From NCBI GenBank assembly GCA_933228895.1, contig OW121855.1:72564698-72628697 (forward strand): a stretch of DNA of 64,000 bases, written 5' to 3'. This DNA is from Platycnemis pennipes (Eukaryota; Arthropoda; Insecta; Odonata; Platycnemididae). The notes under the pieces were generated by a model that was given only the letters and a program-made list of their open reading frames with translations, had not been told where the DNA came from and searched no databases. The translations under genes were made by a program, and so were the position numbers. Positions 1 to 10,849 of this stretch are shown in pieces; position 1 is the stretch's first letter, and the number at the start of each line of letters is the position of its first letter.

Positions 1-1594
1 ATTGCCATAAGTGACAAGAATGGAGAACATTTGAATGAAAAATAATATAGAGTGAGGAGATGGAAAGAATATCTGCAGGAGTTACACAACGGAAACAATC
101 TCAACGCGAGTGTGGTTGAAGAAGAAGCAGTAGTAAGGGACCTTCGGATGAATAAGGCCTCTGGAATTGATGATATCCCAGTAGAATTAATAAAAATTGC
201 AGGAGAGAAGACATTAACCCATCTCTACCAACCATCTGTGACACGTATTCAACAGGAGAAATACCCAGGGACTTCGAGAAAAATTCCATCATTCCTATTC
301 CCAAAAAGAAGAGAGCGGAGAAATGCAAAAATTTTAGGACTATATGCCTGGCAACACATGCGTCGAATATATTGACAAGGATAATCTACGGAAGACTCGA
401 ACGAAAAGCAGAGGAATTCCTGGATGAAGATCAATTCGGATTCAAGAAAAGTATGTGTGCAAGAGAAGCAATATTGGCCCTTAGGTTGCTAATAGAAAAG
501 AGAATGGAGAAGAACAAACCGACATACATTGCATTTGTGGATTTAGAAAAGGCTTTTGACAACTTTGATTGGAATTTAATGTTTGGAATTCTGAAAAGAA
601 TTAGAGTGTCATACGATGACCGAAGCATTATCCACAGTCTGTATAAAAACCAGGTAGCTGTGATTAACTCTGGGCCCGGCTGTGAAGAAGCGAGAATAAG
701 GAAAGGAGTAAGACAAGGCTTTGCACTGTCTCCCGTAATTTTTAATGTTTATATCGAGAGAGCCATCAATGAAATCAAGGAAAAGTGTTCTGGAGTGAGC
801 ATCCACGGAGAAACAGTCAGCATGCTACGATTCGCTGATGACATAGTTAGAGAAGGAGCTGAATAAGATACTAACAGCCATGGAAAAGACAATGGCCAGA
901 CATCAGCTGAAGATCAATAATAAGAATACTTAGATATTTGTATGCAGCAAGAGAGAAGAGTTCAAAACCAACGTTAATCTAGGAAAACAAAAGCTGAAGA
1001 GTTGAAAGATTTCTGCTACCTGGGAAGTAGAGTAACCAGTGATGGACGAAGTAAGAAAGAAATAGTGAGTAGAATAGCCCAGGCAAATAGGACATTATAT
1101 TAAAAGAAGAATCTACTTACAGGTTGAAATACAAGCTTAGAAATAAGGAAGCAATTCATTAGAACGTACATCTGGAGCATGCTTCTTCACGGCAGTGAGG
1201 CATGGACGATGGCAGCACGGAAAAGAAAAGGGTAGAAGCATTTGAAATATGGTGCTACTGAAGAATGATGAAGAATAAATGGATCGACCTAGTGACAAAT
1301 GAAGAAGTCTTAAGAATAGTGGGAGAAAAGAGAAATCTGCTGAAAACTATAAAAAGAAGACGGGACAACCTAATCGGCCATATCTTAATACACGATGGTC
1401 TGATGAAGACAATCGTTGAAGGAAAAGTGAACGGGAGGAATGGAAAAGGCAGGCCTCGTATGAGTTATATAAAACAGGTCGTAAAGGACGTGAAAGAGAG
1501 AAGCTACGTTAATATGAAAAGGTTGGCCGATAGATGAATCGAGTGGAGGGCTGTTTCAAACCAATCCTAGGACTGTTGACCCATGATGATGATA
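1..1594 (+). pseudogene. RTE-type non-LTR retrotransposon, decayed reverse transcriptase copy cut by the window edge
   Basis: This is the reverse-transcriptase (RT) and C-terminal part of an RTE-clade LINE, which copies its RNA into nicked chromosomal DNA. The conceptual protein starts inside the linker before the RT (RRWKEYLQELHNGN), then has the fingers motif RMNKASGIDDIPVELIK, palm motif A (FVDLEKAFDN, about base 535), the RQG motif (GVRQGFALSP) and the catalytic FADD box (about base 835). Just after FADD a deletion of roughly 17 bases, relative to the intact copy at 57.7 kb, breaks the frame. Further frameshifts and stops separate the RT from the C-terminal region (LVTNEEVLRIVGEKRNLLKT, about 1290-1350). 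An in-frame stop near base 47 and another frameshift near 250-370 show the copy is dead. The 3' end carries the family signature CCAATCCTAG followed by ATGATGATGATA. The endonuclease domain would lie left of the window. Confidence 0.9.
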
Positions 1595-1650
1595 AGAAAG
1601 TGCCGAAGGATCCACTGTTTATTGACCTATCCGATGGACGAAGTATTGAA

Positions 1651-1990
1651 GTCATTATCATTGGTCAACAATCCTAGGATTGGTTTGACGCAGCCCTCCA
1701 CTCGATTCTTCTATCGGCCAACCTCTTCATATTAACGTAATTTTTCTCTTTTACATCCTTCACAACTTGCTCCATATATTTCATACTAGGCATGACTTTT
1801 CAAATCTTCCCCTTCCCCTTTCTCTCGACGATTGTCTTTAGGCCACCGTGACTTAAGATTTGGCCGATTAAGTTGTTCCGTCTTCTTTTTAGGGTTGTCA
1901 GTAGACATTTTTTTCCCCACTCTACTTGAGAATTCTTCGTTTGTCGCTCGGTAGATCCATTTTATCTTCAGTGCAACACTCAAAAAGGAA
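1651..1990 (-). pseudogene. RTE 3'-end fragment, tail-to-tail with the previous copy
   Basis: Read on the minus strand, this is the last 340 bases of the same RTE family: LKIKWIYRATNEEF, then a frameshift, then the region encoding the conserved C-terminus and the 3' end TCCTAGGATTGTTGACC with a short ATGATG tail. It is 5'-truncated and contains frameshifts. Its 3' end faces the 3' end of the plus-strand copy with only about 56 bases between them, so transcripts of the two could form a hairpin of roughly 300 bp. Confidence 0.85.
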
Positions 1991-1994
1991 TCTG

Positions 1995-3430
1995 AAATCC
2001 ACTTATAGTTTTTATCACCACAAAGATTTGGGCTCAGGGAATTGGGATAGAAAGGAAGCACTCTTGAGTACAGTAAACTTGTATAGCACTTTTACAGTTC
2101 ACAAAATGTAACTGTAATGCAACATAAAGGTATCTGCAATGCAAAGTCATCAGGTTCAACTTATAATCACCACCTTGAGACTGCCTTAACGCATCTGTCT
2201 CCATTCTTCTCTATATCTTCCAGATACCGACTTATATTTCCAATTTCACCATTCACTACTTGATATAAATATCCTAAGTCTTCCTTTGCAACTGTTCCCG
2301 ATCACTTATTATCGACGAATTTCTTCAGTAGGCCATTTTATCAAAGATATGAAGATCTGGTTTTCCTCCAGTTAAGGTGGGAAATACTCTTGACATTTAC
2401 TACTTTTTCCATCCAGACCTTACCTAGCGGTGATTCCGAGAAAATTTTACGCATAGCATACTTTAGGAAAGTGCCGAATCTTTCTAACGCTCATATATTT
2501 AGTCCATCCTAGAAAAGAAAAATTAATTTTAGACAAACAATAAGAGTTATGTTATTAAGATTGTAAGATAAAATATTCATTACTATTCAGCTTTGCAATA
2601 TATTTCTCTTCCTTTTATGCCCGTTACATAACTCAATCTTGATTATATCGATATATTGTTTAGCTTGTTTCGGTAACTTGCCTTGATTACAGAACATATG
2701 CCAATAAAAAGTAACGCTAAACACTCAGTATCATGTTAGCCTATTATCCCACTGTTAACTTCGGTTCAATCCATTACTGTGCCTTCTTGTACCTACTTAT
2801 CATTAGTAGACTGCCGCAGTGCGATGCCTGAAGCATTAATTGTTAGACAGTTAACTCACGAACACAAGCATTTTCCCCTAATCATTTTCGTTAATCCAAG
2901 AATAATCTCTTGTAGTTGCGCCAGCGGAATGAGGATTTAACCTCAACTAAGTCGAGCAAGGCATGTGGAGTTCATGAAGGCGGTCGCTGGCTCTTCGGAG
3001 CGGAACAAATGATATAATCCTCGTCGTCACGGAAACGGGAAGACGGTGGTGGTGCTATCACTCCGACCACCGCATTGTTAAAGCCGTGGAGGGACCCGGG
3101 AGAGTTCAGCTGAGCACCAAGGCGGATCAAATGCGATCTCACAGAGGGAGAGCACATTTCCGTGAATCGAGAGACCTCCCAAATTCGCTCCCGGCTCAGC
3201 TGCCCTCCGGTGAATCTTAATGGCTTAATCGCCTCCTGACCCGAACGACATCATCCCCATCCAGGAGACACAGTTACGGGCTCTATGCAACGAGTCTTTA
3301 GGTGTTCGTTGTAAGCGGAGACCGGGTAGAACCAGGTTTCGACTTGAAAGGTGAAACCTAGGCTAATTTCGAACACCTAAGTTAATGGAAGACGTCCGAA
3401 GACAGGAGTATCAGAATGGCAATTGCTGTA
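1995..3430. other. No gene recognised
   Basis: A+T-rich sequence followed by a moderately G+C-rich part (about 2900-3350). I see no conserved protein frame, RNA gene or repeat that I can name here. Confidence 0.5.
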
Positions 3431-3431
3431 G

Positions 3432-3600
3432 GGAAATTATTATTATTATTATTTTGAATGAATGAATGCCTTTATTTGCATTAAAAACTTGGTCCTTCTA
3501 AGCCATAAGGCTTGTCAGAAGGTTCCATTATTATATTACATAGTGGCATATTACAAACATAACATTTAATAGTCTAAATAAAAATTACCCTACTGGTATA
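3432..3600 (-). mobile_element. 3' end of a LINE or LINE-tailed SINE with (ATT)n tail
   Basis: On the minus strand the sequence reads an A-rich 3' untranslated end (TGCAAATAAAGGCATTCATT) and finishes in an (AAT)n microsatellite at 3432-3450. This AATAAA-then-microsatellite layout is usual for the 3' ends of Jockey/CR1-like LINEs and SINEs that copy them. No coding remnant was recognised upstream, so the class is not fixed. The following bases to about 3968 hold nothing else I can name. Confidence 0.5.
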
Positions 3601-3968
3601 TTGTTTACGTTATATTTCCAAAACTGGTTTTTCGGCTGACTGAGGCAACCTTCTACGAGGAGGAGAATAGGTGTTAATCTACTGAGGTCTAGGTGAAGCT
3701 ACCCCAACCACTCCTGCAGTTTCTCCCTCATTGCGTAGGGTTGAGTAACTCAATAAAGTGTGTGAAAAATACATCGTTCAATTTTTTTTGTCAATATTTA
3801 TTGAATTATCTTTCGGCTGGTGTGCGTCTCAAGTTTGTGTAATAGCTATTTATAATGAAAATTTTCGAATGAAACAATGACTGCAAGCTGTAAGAAAGCC
3901 CTTTACATGTATTTCTTCTGGGAATTCTTTTGAATCGAATGAGGTCAAATCGAGGACCATTAGTTGCA

Positions 3969-4108
3969 AGAAAAGTAGCCTATTATCTGTCCAAGGTTGA
4001 CATTTGTTAAAACCTTAAAGTTTCTAAGCTGTGCTACATTTGATTCTCGAGTTTTAGGCGAGCATACAATATTTGCAAACGTACATACATTCTACTTTAC
4101 ATATTTTA
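3969..4108 (+). repeat. Left copy of a 140-bp direct repeat flanking a LINE
   Basis: The segment starting AGAAAAGTAGCCTATTATCT recurs at 5244-5385 in the same orientation with about a dozen substitutions and small indels (about 91 percent identity by eye). The two copies bracket the LINE at 4110-5243 exactly. Confidence 0.85.
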
Positions 4109-4109
4109 T

Positions 4110-5243
4110 TAATTTTTTATTTTATTTTAAAGAAAGAAAACCACATGCAGCAATGATACCATTTTATAGTGACCAATAACAGTACATAAATTTTATAACA
4201 CATACAAGAAAAAAATGAAATAAAAGTGACAGGGAACAAATAGAAGGGAAAGGCTATTCTGGTGACAAATGCGAAATAGAAAGGCTTATGAATGATTTAA
4301 TTGGGAGTGCAAAGGGATCAATGTGTTGTGGGAGGGAGTTCAATAGAGTTCAAGTCTGGGAATGGGCACATGGAGTAAAGGATGAGAACGGTTGGGGCGG
4401 AAAGGAACTTTGAAGTTGACAAAGGGGAGCAAATCGGGGCAGTCGATGGTGGAATTGAGAATATTATAAATTAGTTTTAAGTCTGCTTTGAGTCTAAGGG
4501 TGCTAAGATTAGGGATGGAGAGGGAGGAGAGAATAATATTGGTGTGCATGTTACGAAAATGTGGTAATCTATTTTTAACTATTTTAGCAAAGAAGCAGAC
4601 ACAGTCTATAGATTAGAGATTAGTTCGAGGAGAGATAGACCAGATGGGGCAGGAATAGGTAAGAATTGGAAGAACGATAGAAGAAAAGAAGGTTTGAAGG
4701 GCTTGTGAGTCATTAACTTCAGTGAAAAGATAGAGAAGGCTTAAGAGGGACATTGCTTTAGATTTCATGGTTTGTATATGTTGGGAATAATTTAATATAT
4801 TGTCTGTAAGAATACCTAGGTCCTTAGAGGTAGAGACACGTTTTAGGGAGCGATTAAGAATAGTATAATTAAATTGATGGGTGACCTTTTTTTGGGAAAT
4901 GGACATCACGCTACACATGTCTGGGTTTAATTTAAGCTTCCATACATTGTACCAATTTGATGTCTGCCGTAGGGCATCTTGTAGTTCATAATCGAAGGGC
5001 GTTTGAATGTTCTTGAAAAGTTTGCAGTCATCGGCGTAAAGTAGGGTGTGAGCTTGGGAAGTAGGCAGTAGGGAGGCAAGATCATCAGTACATAAATTAA
5101 AAAGGTACGGACCCACAACACTGCCTTGAGGGACCCCAGAACAGTTACCTTTCGAACATTGCATGTGCTATACTCATCTTTTTCCGAGATGTAGTTCTCT
5201 AATTGATCTCCATGTAGCTAATTTTGACCTTTTCCTTGTTAAA
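4110..5243 (-). pseudogene. Jockey/CR1-type non-LTR retrotransposon, 5'-truncated RT fragment
   Basis: The minus strand encodes the C-terminal half of a LINE reverse transcriptase. A 183-residue open segment (5164-4613) holds the RT motif SGVPQGSVVGPYLFN (from residue 9) and the catalytic box LLYADDCKLF (YADD at residues 43-46), then STSKDLGILTD (about 113-122). After a frameshift the frame resumes at 4549-4340 with the usual C-terminus of the group (LRLKADLKLIYNILN and ID-CPDLLPFVNFKVP). The stop is followed by about 230 bases of A-rich 3' untranslated sequence ending near 4110. No endonuclease or gag-like ORF is present. The PQGSV-type motif and YADD separate it clearly from the RTE copies, which have RQGCALSP and FADD. 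Jockey versus CR1 is not settled. Confidence 0.85.
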
Positions 5244-5385
5244 AGAAAAGTAGCCTATTATCTGTACAAGGTTGACATTTGTTAAAACCTTAAAGTTTCT
5301 AAGCTGAGCTACATTTGATTCTTAAGTTTTAGGTGAGCATATTAACATATTTACAAACGTGCATTCTACTTTATATATAATATTT
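5244..5385 (+). repeat. Right copy of the 140-bp direct repeat
   Basis: This matches 3969-4108 over its whole length, differing at about 12 positions including a small insertion near 5341. It begins directly after the 5'-truncated end of the minus-strand LINE. Confidence 0.85.
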
Positions 5386-5424
5386 TGTGTACAGAAAATA
5401 AGTGTTTTGAAAGCAGCATAGGAA

Positions 5425-5515
5425 AAAAGGTTACTCAACCGGGAATCGAACCACGAGTCTTTCGCTCGCCGGGTGTGTCCCAAAGGTACGTGGTTCCATT
5501 GTCGTACCATGAAAT
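5425..5515 (-). mobile_element. tRNA-derived SINE head
   Basis: On the minus strand the sequence contains a polymerase III B box (GGTTCGATTCC) preceded at tRNA-like distance by a degenerate A box. This is the layout of a tRNA-derived SINE promoter. No tRNA fold with matched acceptor ends is present, so it is not called as a tRNA. Confidence 0.6.
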
Positions 5516-5519
5516 CTTT

Positions 5520-7730
5520 TTCCTTTGGCCATTTTATACACACACAAGCTAAGGCTTTTAATAAGCCATGCATGACCTAAAGTATTCCTATTCCTAAAGT
5601 AAAAGTAAAGTATAAAGCATCACAACACCTAAAGTATTTTCTTTTTTGTTAGCTTTTTAAATGATTTTCATAAGATAGATTGGGAAAATATATAGAAATT
5701 TTATCGAATTAGCTTAGCATGAGAAATCCCATTTCAGATGTCATTTTATCAAGCCCGTACCTTCGCTAGAGTAAAATATAACGCTGGATTTATGATGTCC
5801 TCGTAAGCTAATGTGCATCGTAGCGAGCGAACAGAAGTTTGAGTAAGATGAGCACTTGGAAGTGCTCAGTCACTAACTCCAGGTGAGAGGGGCCCTGGAA
5901 GTGGGAATAATTGGGTGCGGAATGCATTAGGAACAGAAGCATTCTCTGAAAGTTGGCATCAGGTTTATGATGAAGACATCTTAAGGAAGGCGGAAGTTGG
6001 AGGAGAGTTGAGACTGTGATCCCAAGGTGAAGTTTCGTGCTGCGTTTCCTTGCACTCCAAGGAGAAGAGTGAATTTAGATTGAAGGCATAATAAGACATA
6101 AGTTTTGAGGGACAACGAAATTATCCATAAACGTAGGAAGCCAAGAAATAAAGGGCCCATTGAGTTCAGTTGATGGGTGCGTGCAGTGCAGGAAATTGAA
6201 AAGGAGATGGGTAAAGATGCAGATGAAAGTGGGCTGCGTAGTAAAAATATCAGGGGGTAAATCAAATATCAGAAATTCATTCGTTTTCGTATTGTTACTA
6301 CACGAGGTGAAAAATGACTAAATTCTATGTTCGAACTGTTATCCTTGGGACATGATGCTAATACCTTAACCACTATATCATTTTTTAATGTAAGTGGCAT
6401 TGAGAAACTAATTGTCTTATATACAGGTAAACTATAAATTAATGTTGGTTATTTATAAAGCTCATTAGCAGCTTCAAGACATTAAATACATGCAGATTTT
6501 TGTATTTTTCCCGTATAATAGAAATATTGATTTTGAATCGTGGAATCGGATACGGTTGAATCCGAAGGCAACAGTAAAAAACGTTGAATAGTTTAGACTT
6601 ATTTCTTAGAGAGTTTCTTAGAGACTTCTTTTAATTCGCCTATTCTATTTTAAAGTCTACTACTTAAAACTGGAAAAATATTCAATTTTTCAAAGAATGA
6701 AGTCACAGAGAAAGACCTATTTTTATTAGGACTTATTGCCACCAAAACGATAGCCGGCCGAAGAAATCATCTTGTGAACTACGGTTAGGTAAGGAAGGAT
6801 TTAAAAAATCTATGTATAAGAATATTTTTATACTGATTTTAGGATAGCCCAGACGATACGAGTGTATGTATTTATTTTGGAACTAAGTCACTAATTTCTT
6901 GCATTTGTAATCTGTTTGAGTTGGCATCGTGGGCACATGAATATCCACTTAAATATATTTCATGAATCGGAATCATATCTTTTCTCATGTGTAAACGCCT
7001 TGTTCGGTGTTACGAAAGCGAGCTTGTCAAAAGTTTCTAAGACTTGAATTTTTATTGAAGTTGTTCGTCTCGACGTATATCGGCTATATCAAGTTGCCTT
7101 CAAGAAAGTGTGCGGATATAATGTGATCCAATACTTTGTCATGAGAAGAAAGAGAGAGAGAGAGAAAAAGAACGTAAGTGAGAGGAATAGAAAGTGGGAG
7201 AAAAAATATCTTCCTCGTTTCCAGCAAATGGAGTTTAGTGAGCCCGGAATCGTCACCGTTTGAGTTTTTCCTCAAAAAATCAAAATGATATACCGTGCGA
7301 CACACGGATTGGTGAGTGGGCGGTTGTTGGGGAAGGCAAAATAAAAAAAAAATCTTTTAGTGAGGGAATGGGGGGCGTGGTTTTCCGCCCACATCCGCTA
7401 CGCGGGGCGGTAATCGAATTTTGGGAAATTTCGCGCGATGGCAAAAGGTGAGAGGGAATGGCAAGCAAGACTAGAGGTCGACGCGCCGAAAAGAACGGAG
7501 ACTCTTGAACGGTTGCTATGAGAGGGGTGAACGTCCGTTGGTGGCAATCGAGATCACCTTTTCACTCCACCCCTCGCGAAAACCCATCCCCATGTTAAGA
7601 ATCTCCCAAAACATAACCAAGGGATAAGCATCTCAATTGTTAACTCAATTTACATAAAAATTTCAATTTCACAAGGCAAGATATGCAACGCTCACCTTTC
7701 ACTATTCAATTCTATGAGGTTGAATGTATG
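5520..7730. other. No gene recognised; (GA)n microsatellite
   Basis: A+T-rich sequence without a recognisable conserved frame. An imperfect GA repeat lies at about 7149-7166 and a moderately G+C-rich patch at 7370-7600. Confidence 0.5.
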
Positions 7731-7734
7731 TGCC

Positions 7735-7790
7735 TAGGGGAACACGATTTAACGTCCCATCCGACGGACTAAACAGAGGATGCGTAAGCG
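7735..7790 (-). mobile_element. SINE body fragment (GTCGGATGGGACGTTAA module)
   Basis: The minus strand reads the central module of the same SINE body that appears on the plus strand at 8060-8110: a TCCGTCGGATGGGACGTTAA core followed by a CCC-rich part. Only about 55 bases survive. Confidence 0.6.
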
Positions 7791-7829
7791 AATTAGACTT
7801 TGGGTTTAAGTGTCAGAAGGTACAGTATA

Positions 7830-7999
7830 GGGATCGGGTTGGTGTGGTGGCTAGAGTACTTGCCTCCCATCCAGAGGGCTCAGGTTCGATTCCTGGCAGT
7901 GGTGGATTTTTACGTGGCAAACCGGTCCCTACTTTTATACTATTGTATTGTATAACTCAATTATGTTCTTAATGGACCAGTCCAAGAACAGTAAATAAA
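7830..7999 (+). mobile_element. tRNA-derived SINE with LINE-like 3' tail
   Basis: The head carries an A-box-like stretch (GGTGTGGTGGCTAGAGTA) and a perfect B box (GGTTCGATTCC). The same head is seen at 40857-40930. The last 60 bases (TATTGTATTGTATAACTCAA onward, with CCAAGAACAGTAAATAAATA and then an ATT microsatellite) are nearly identical to the 3' end of the LINE remnant at 21272-21342. Tail sharing of this kind is the standard way a SINE recruits LINE reverse transcriptase, so this SINE probably depended on that LINE. Confidence 0.85.
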
Positions 8000-8054
8000 T
8001 ATTATTATTATTATTATTACTTTAGAGCCTAGTGGAGGGAATTTCAGGTGCAGT

Positions 8055-8265
8055 ACTCAATCCGTCGGATGGGACGTTAAGCCGTGGTCCCATTGGCGCC
8101 TGTCGTTAAGAGTGGGCTAATGCCGACGCCGGGTTTCTCTCCACGCTTCCTACATTACCTGAAATGTTCCTATCATTATCCAATTATCCACCTATCATAT
8201 ATGGCGCAAACGACTTCAGCTGTCGGTCGCCTCCCCTGAATAACTAAATAGGGACAGTATTTGTA
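8055..8265 (+). mobile_element. SINE body copy (GCCGACGCCGGGTTTCTC core)
   Basis: This piece holds the body of the second tail type of the SINE group: the GTCGGATGGGACGTTAA module, CCCATTGGCGCCTGTCGTTA, then GCTAATGCCGACGCCGGGTT, and a CCACCTATC-containing end. The same order occurs at 40857-41135, 35385-35606, 50480-50690, 61925-62065 and (minus strand) 63541-63620. Confidence 0.75.
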
Positions 8266-8334
8266 CATAGATACATTTATTCATTGCAAGGAGTAGAAGA
8301 TTTCTATGTATTTACATAATGATCACCAGTCGAA

Positions 8335-8510
8335 AATGCTGAGATTGGTTTGATGCAGCTCTCCACTCAATTCTCCTTTCATCTCTTCACATTTAGTTAT
8401 GTATTTCCTCTCTTTCATATCTTTCATTTCTTGTTCTATTGTCTCATACGAGGCCTTCCTTAGCAGTTCTTCCCATTGACATATCCATAATTGTCTAGCC
8501 ATAGTAAAAA
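8335..8510 (-). pseudogene. RTE 3'-end fragment
   Basis: The minus strand carries the 3' part of the RTE family. The tell-tale string is GATTGGTTTGATGCAGCTCT at the plus-strand left edge, followed by the region encoding the C-terminal EQVVKDVKE-like and HILRH-like parts, now full of changes. It is 5'-truncated. Confidence 0.7.
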
Positions 8511-8514
8511 TATA

Positions 8515-10600
8515 TTTCTAGCCATTACTATCTTTTCGATCCTCGTTTTGGAAAATCCCAGCCCATCAGCCCTCGAGCTCGGAGTCAGGGCCAACACGGG
8601 CGTCCGACCTTCTTCTCATTTTTTGTTGCCCCGGCGACGCCGTCACCGAGTCGTGAAACGCTTCTCTCGAGGGCTTCAACCCTCGCATCCCACGTTCCCT
8701 TCTCTTCCTTCACCCCTCCTCCTTCACCCCTCCTCTCCCTACCCGTTCCCCTACCTATTACTCTGTAGCCTCCTCTCCCGGGTGGGAATTTTCCTCTCTT
8801 TTAAACCTTCAGGGAAGAGCAATTTTTTCTCTCAAATGCCGTTTCCTTTTGGAGTTTTTGCCCCAGTGTCAGGCTTATTTTCTTTCGTTTACTCATTATT
8901 CTGCTCAGCATTTCCACTTTTACATTTAAGCACCGGATGAATTATTTTAGCATTCTACGTCCAGTTTCTTTATTAGAGTTTCAAAACTACTTAACTCATA
9001 ATTATTTTTCTGCGAAGAAAATAATAACTATTTTTGAGGACCAAGTCGTAGTTGGTTTGGGTAATTATTAGGGTTACACCCTTGTGATTCGATTATTTCT
9101 GGAGATTTTAAATTTATGTGTCGGTTAATGTGGTTGTGGGAGTTTTTGAGAGAACAATGTTATGGATTAATTTTGGATATGGTTATCACCCTAGGAGCTG
9201 AAATAAATGCGATTAACAGCGCGTGCAATCACTTTACTATTGGTGTATTTTTCATATGTTGGGAGAATGAAATAAGGCTGATGAAAAACTTTTGATTGCC
9301 ATTCAGAGAAAATTCATTCAGAGATTAGAAAATTTAACGGATCTACAGTTTCCAAAATTCCGGGATATACCTATTTGCCTCCTGCCGGGAGAGACGCGTC
9401 TAAAATCTTGGAATTTCGGGAGTGGTGGCTACCTTAGTAATTAGGTTCATGTTCCCTACTAATTGGTACGTAATACATCTCCATTAATTAGCTTAGGAGA
9501 GTTATAGTCAAAGTATCATATAATTGCTGAGAGCTTTGTATCACCGGTGCATTCTTTTTACTTTAAGTTTACCTATAATCACTATGCTTGTGTCACTGAT
9601 TTTAGCATTCATTGTTGCTGGTGGTTTTCTGTTACTCCAGGACCGATTTCTCCGTGTTTTCTCTCCATCAAACGTTTACACCTTATTTGTTTTCTTTCCC
9701 TATTTTCTCTGAGTTCATTATACCTCCCGTCATACCCTTTAAATTTCTATCCTCTTCACATCTTTCCCAGACTTATTTTTATCCAGAATTTTTTGTATCG
9801 GTCATCAGTGTCCAATCCTCTTCGATCACTTTCTCGGTTCTCCAGACAGCTCCCTAACTTTCTCCGGCAGTTCTCTTCCCCAGCCTGCTGATGTGTAGTT
9901 CTACGCCATTTTTCCTCCATCACACGTCATCGGCAATAAAAACATCTCTGACCGCAGTCGTGCGACCATACTATAAGATAGTTTCCCTCTGTAAAAATTC
10001 TTTGGTTATGAAACGGGAAGCCACAGCGATTGCTTCTTTCCCATGGGCTATGTAAGGCTCAAAAATTGGAGTTCTCATACTTGCTAGAAAACGGTAGGAA
10101 AATTAATGGGACCCTATCTTCCGCAATTAAGAGTCAACTTTCATGAAAAGAATATTGCCAGAGCTTAAGCTGAGTGAGGAATAAATCAAACGATTTAAGT
10201 TTTCCCAGTGGGTTTATAATGTTTAGTAAGTTACTAGAACAATTAATGGTGTAAGTATAAAATTCTTTTATCCACATATGCTGACAGAGTATTGGTGGGA
10301 AATTATCTTAATTGATGGAGAGTTTTCTGATTAGGGTCGGTTTTATTGGAGTGTTTTTTTTTGGATTGTTTTCTCCTAACGGCTCCCTCTTCGAGCTATT
10401 TCTCTTTTTAAATCAGTGAGTTACTCTTACTTCACTTGTCTTTGTTTATACCTCCCTTATCTATATAGATTTTCTGAGCCATATTACAAAGTATATACTA
10501 CTATCCACAACAGCTTTCTTTTCTTACTCCTTCCTTGCTTACGTATCAAAGCCACACAAATGCAAGCTACGGACTATGCATCAAAGAATTTCTTAAGCAA
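8515..10600. other. No gene recognised; pyrimidine-rich stretches
   Basis: The segments 8620-8900 and 9540-9890 are strongly pyrimidine-rich and hold open frames of 100-150 codons whose translations are low-complexity Ser/Leu/Phe/Pro. I take these as by-products of base composition. Nothing else can be named. Confidence 0.5.
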
Positions 10601-10660
10601 ATTCAGAGATCGCGAACTGAGAAAACGTTGACGGAGTTACCTGCTGACATTGCACAGTAT

Positions 10661-10835
10661 GAAAAAATCTTTCGCCTTGATTTGGGCTGGAACTCGGCAC
10701 ACCCTGATTTCCAAGTCACTGCTCTACCACTTGAGCTACCAAGTCGTCCACAGGAAAAGAGCACCTGGCAGGAAATCACGGGGTTACGTGTTCGAATCTC
10801 GATCAAAGCGAATGATTTTTTTTCTCTGCAGAAAT
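10661..10835. mobile_element. Head-to-head inverted pair of tRNA-derived SINE heads
   Basis: On the minus strand 10751-10661 reads a tRNA-like head with A box (TGGTAGCTCAAGTGGTAGAG) and the anticodon-side GAAATCAGGG. Directly after it, 10758-10832 reads the same head on the plus strand from the D-arm onward, with B box GTTCGAATCTC and the SINE-specific GCGAATGATTTTTTTT. The two arms are about 6 bases apart and belong to the family seen at 23918-23990. The upstream bases 10604-10660 also match 46930-46990, so a longer composite repeat is involved. Confidence 0.75.
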
Positions 10836-10849
10836 TCTGATATTGGCAT

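Noticed and set aside
8491..8940. 149-codon plus-strand open frame
   Set aside because: Pyrimidine-rich DNA gives long Ser/Leu/Phe/Pro frames by composition; no domain or splice context.
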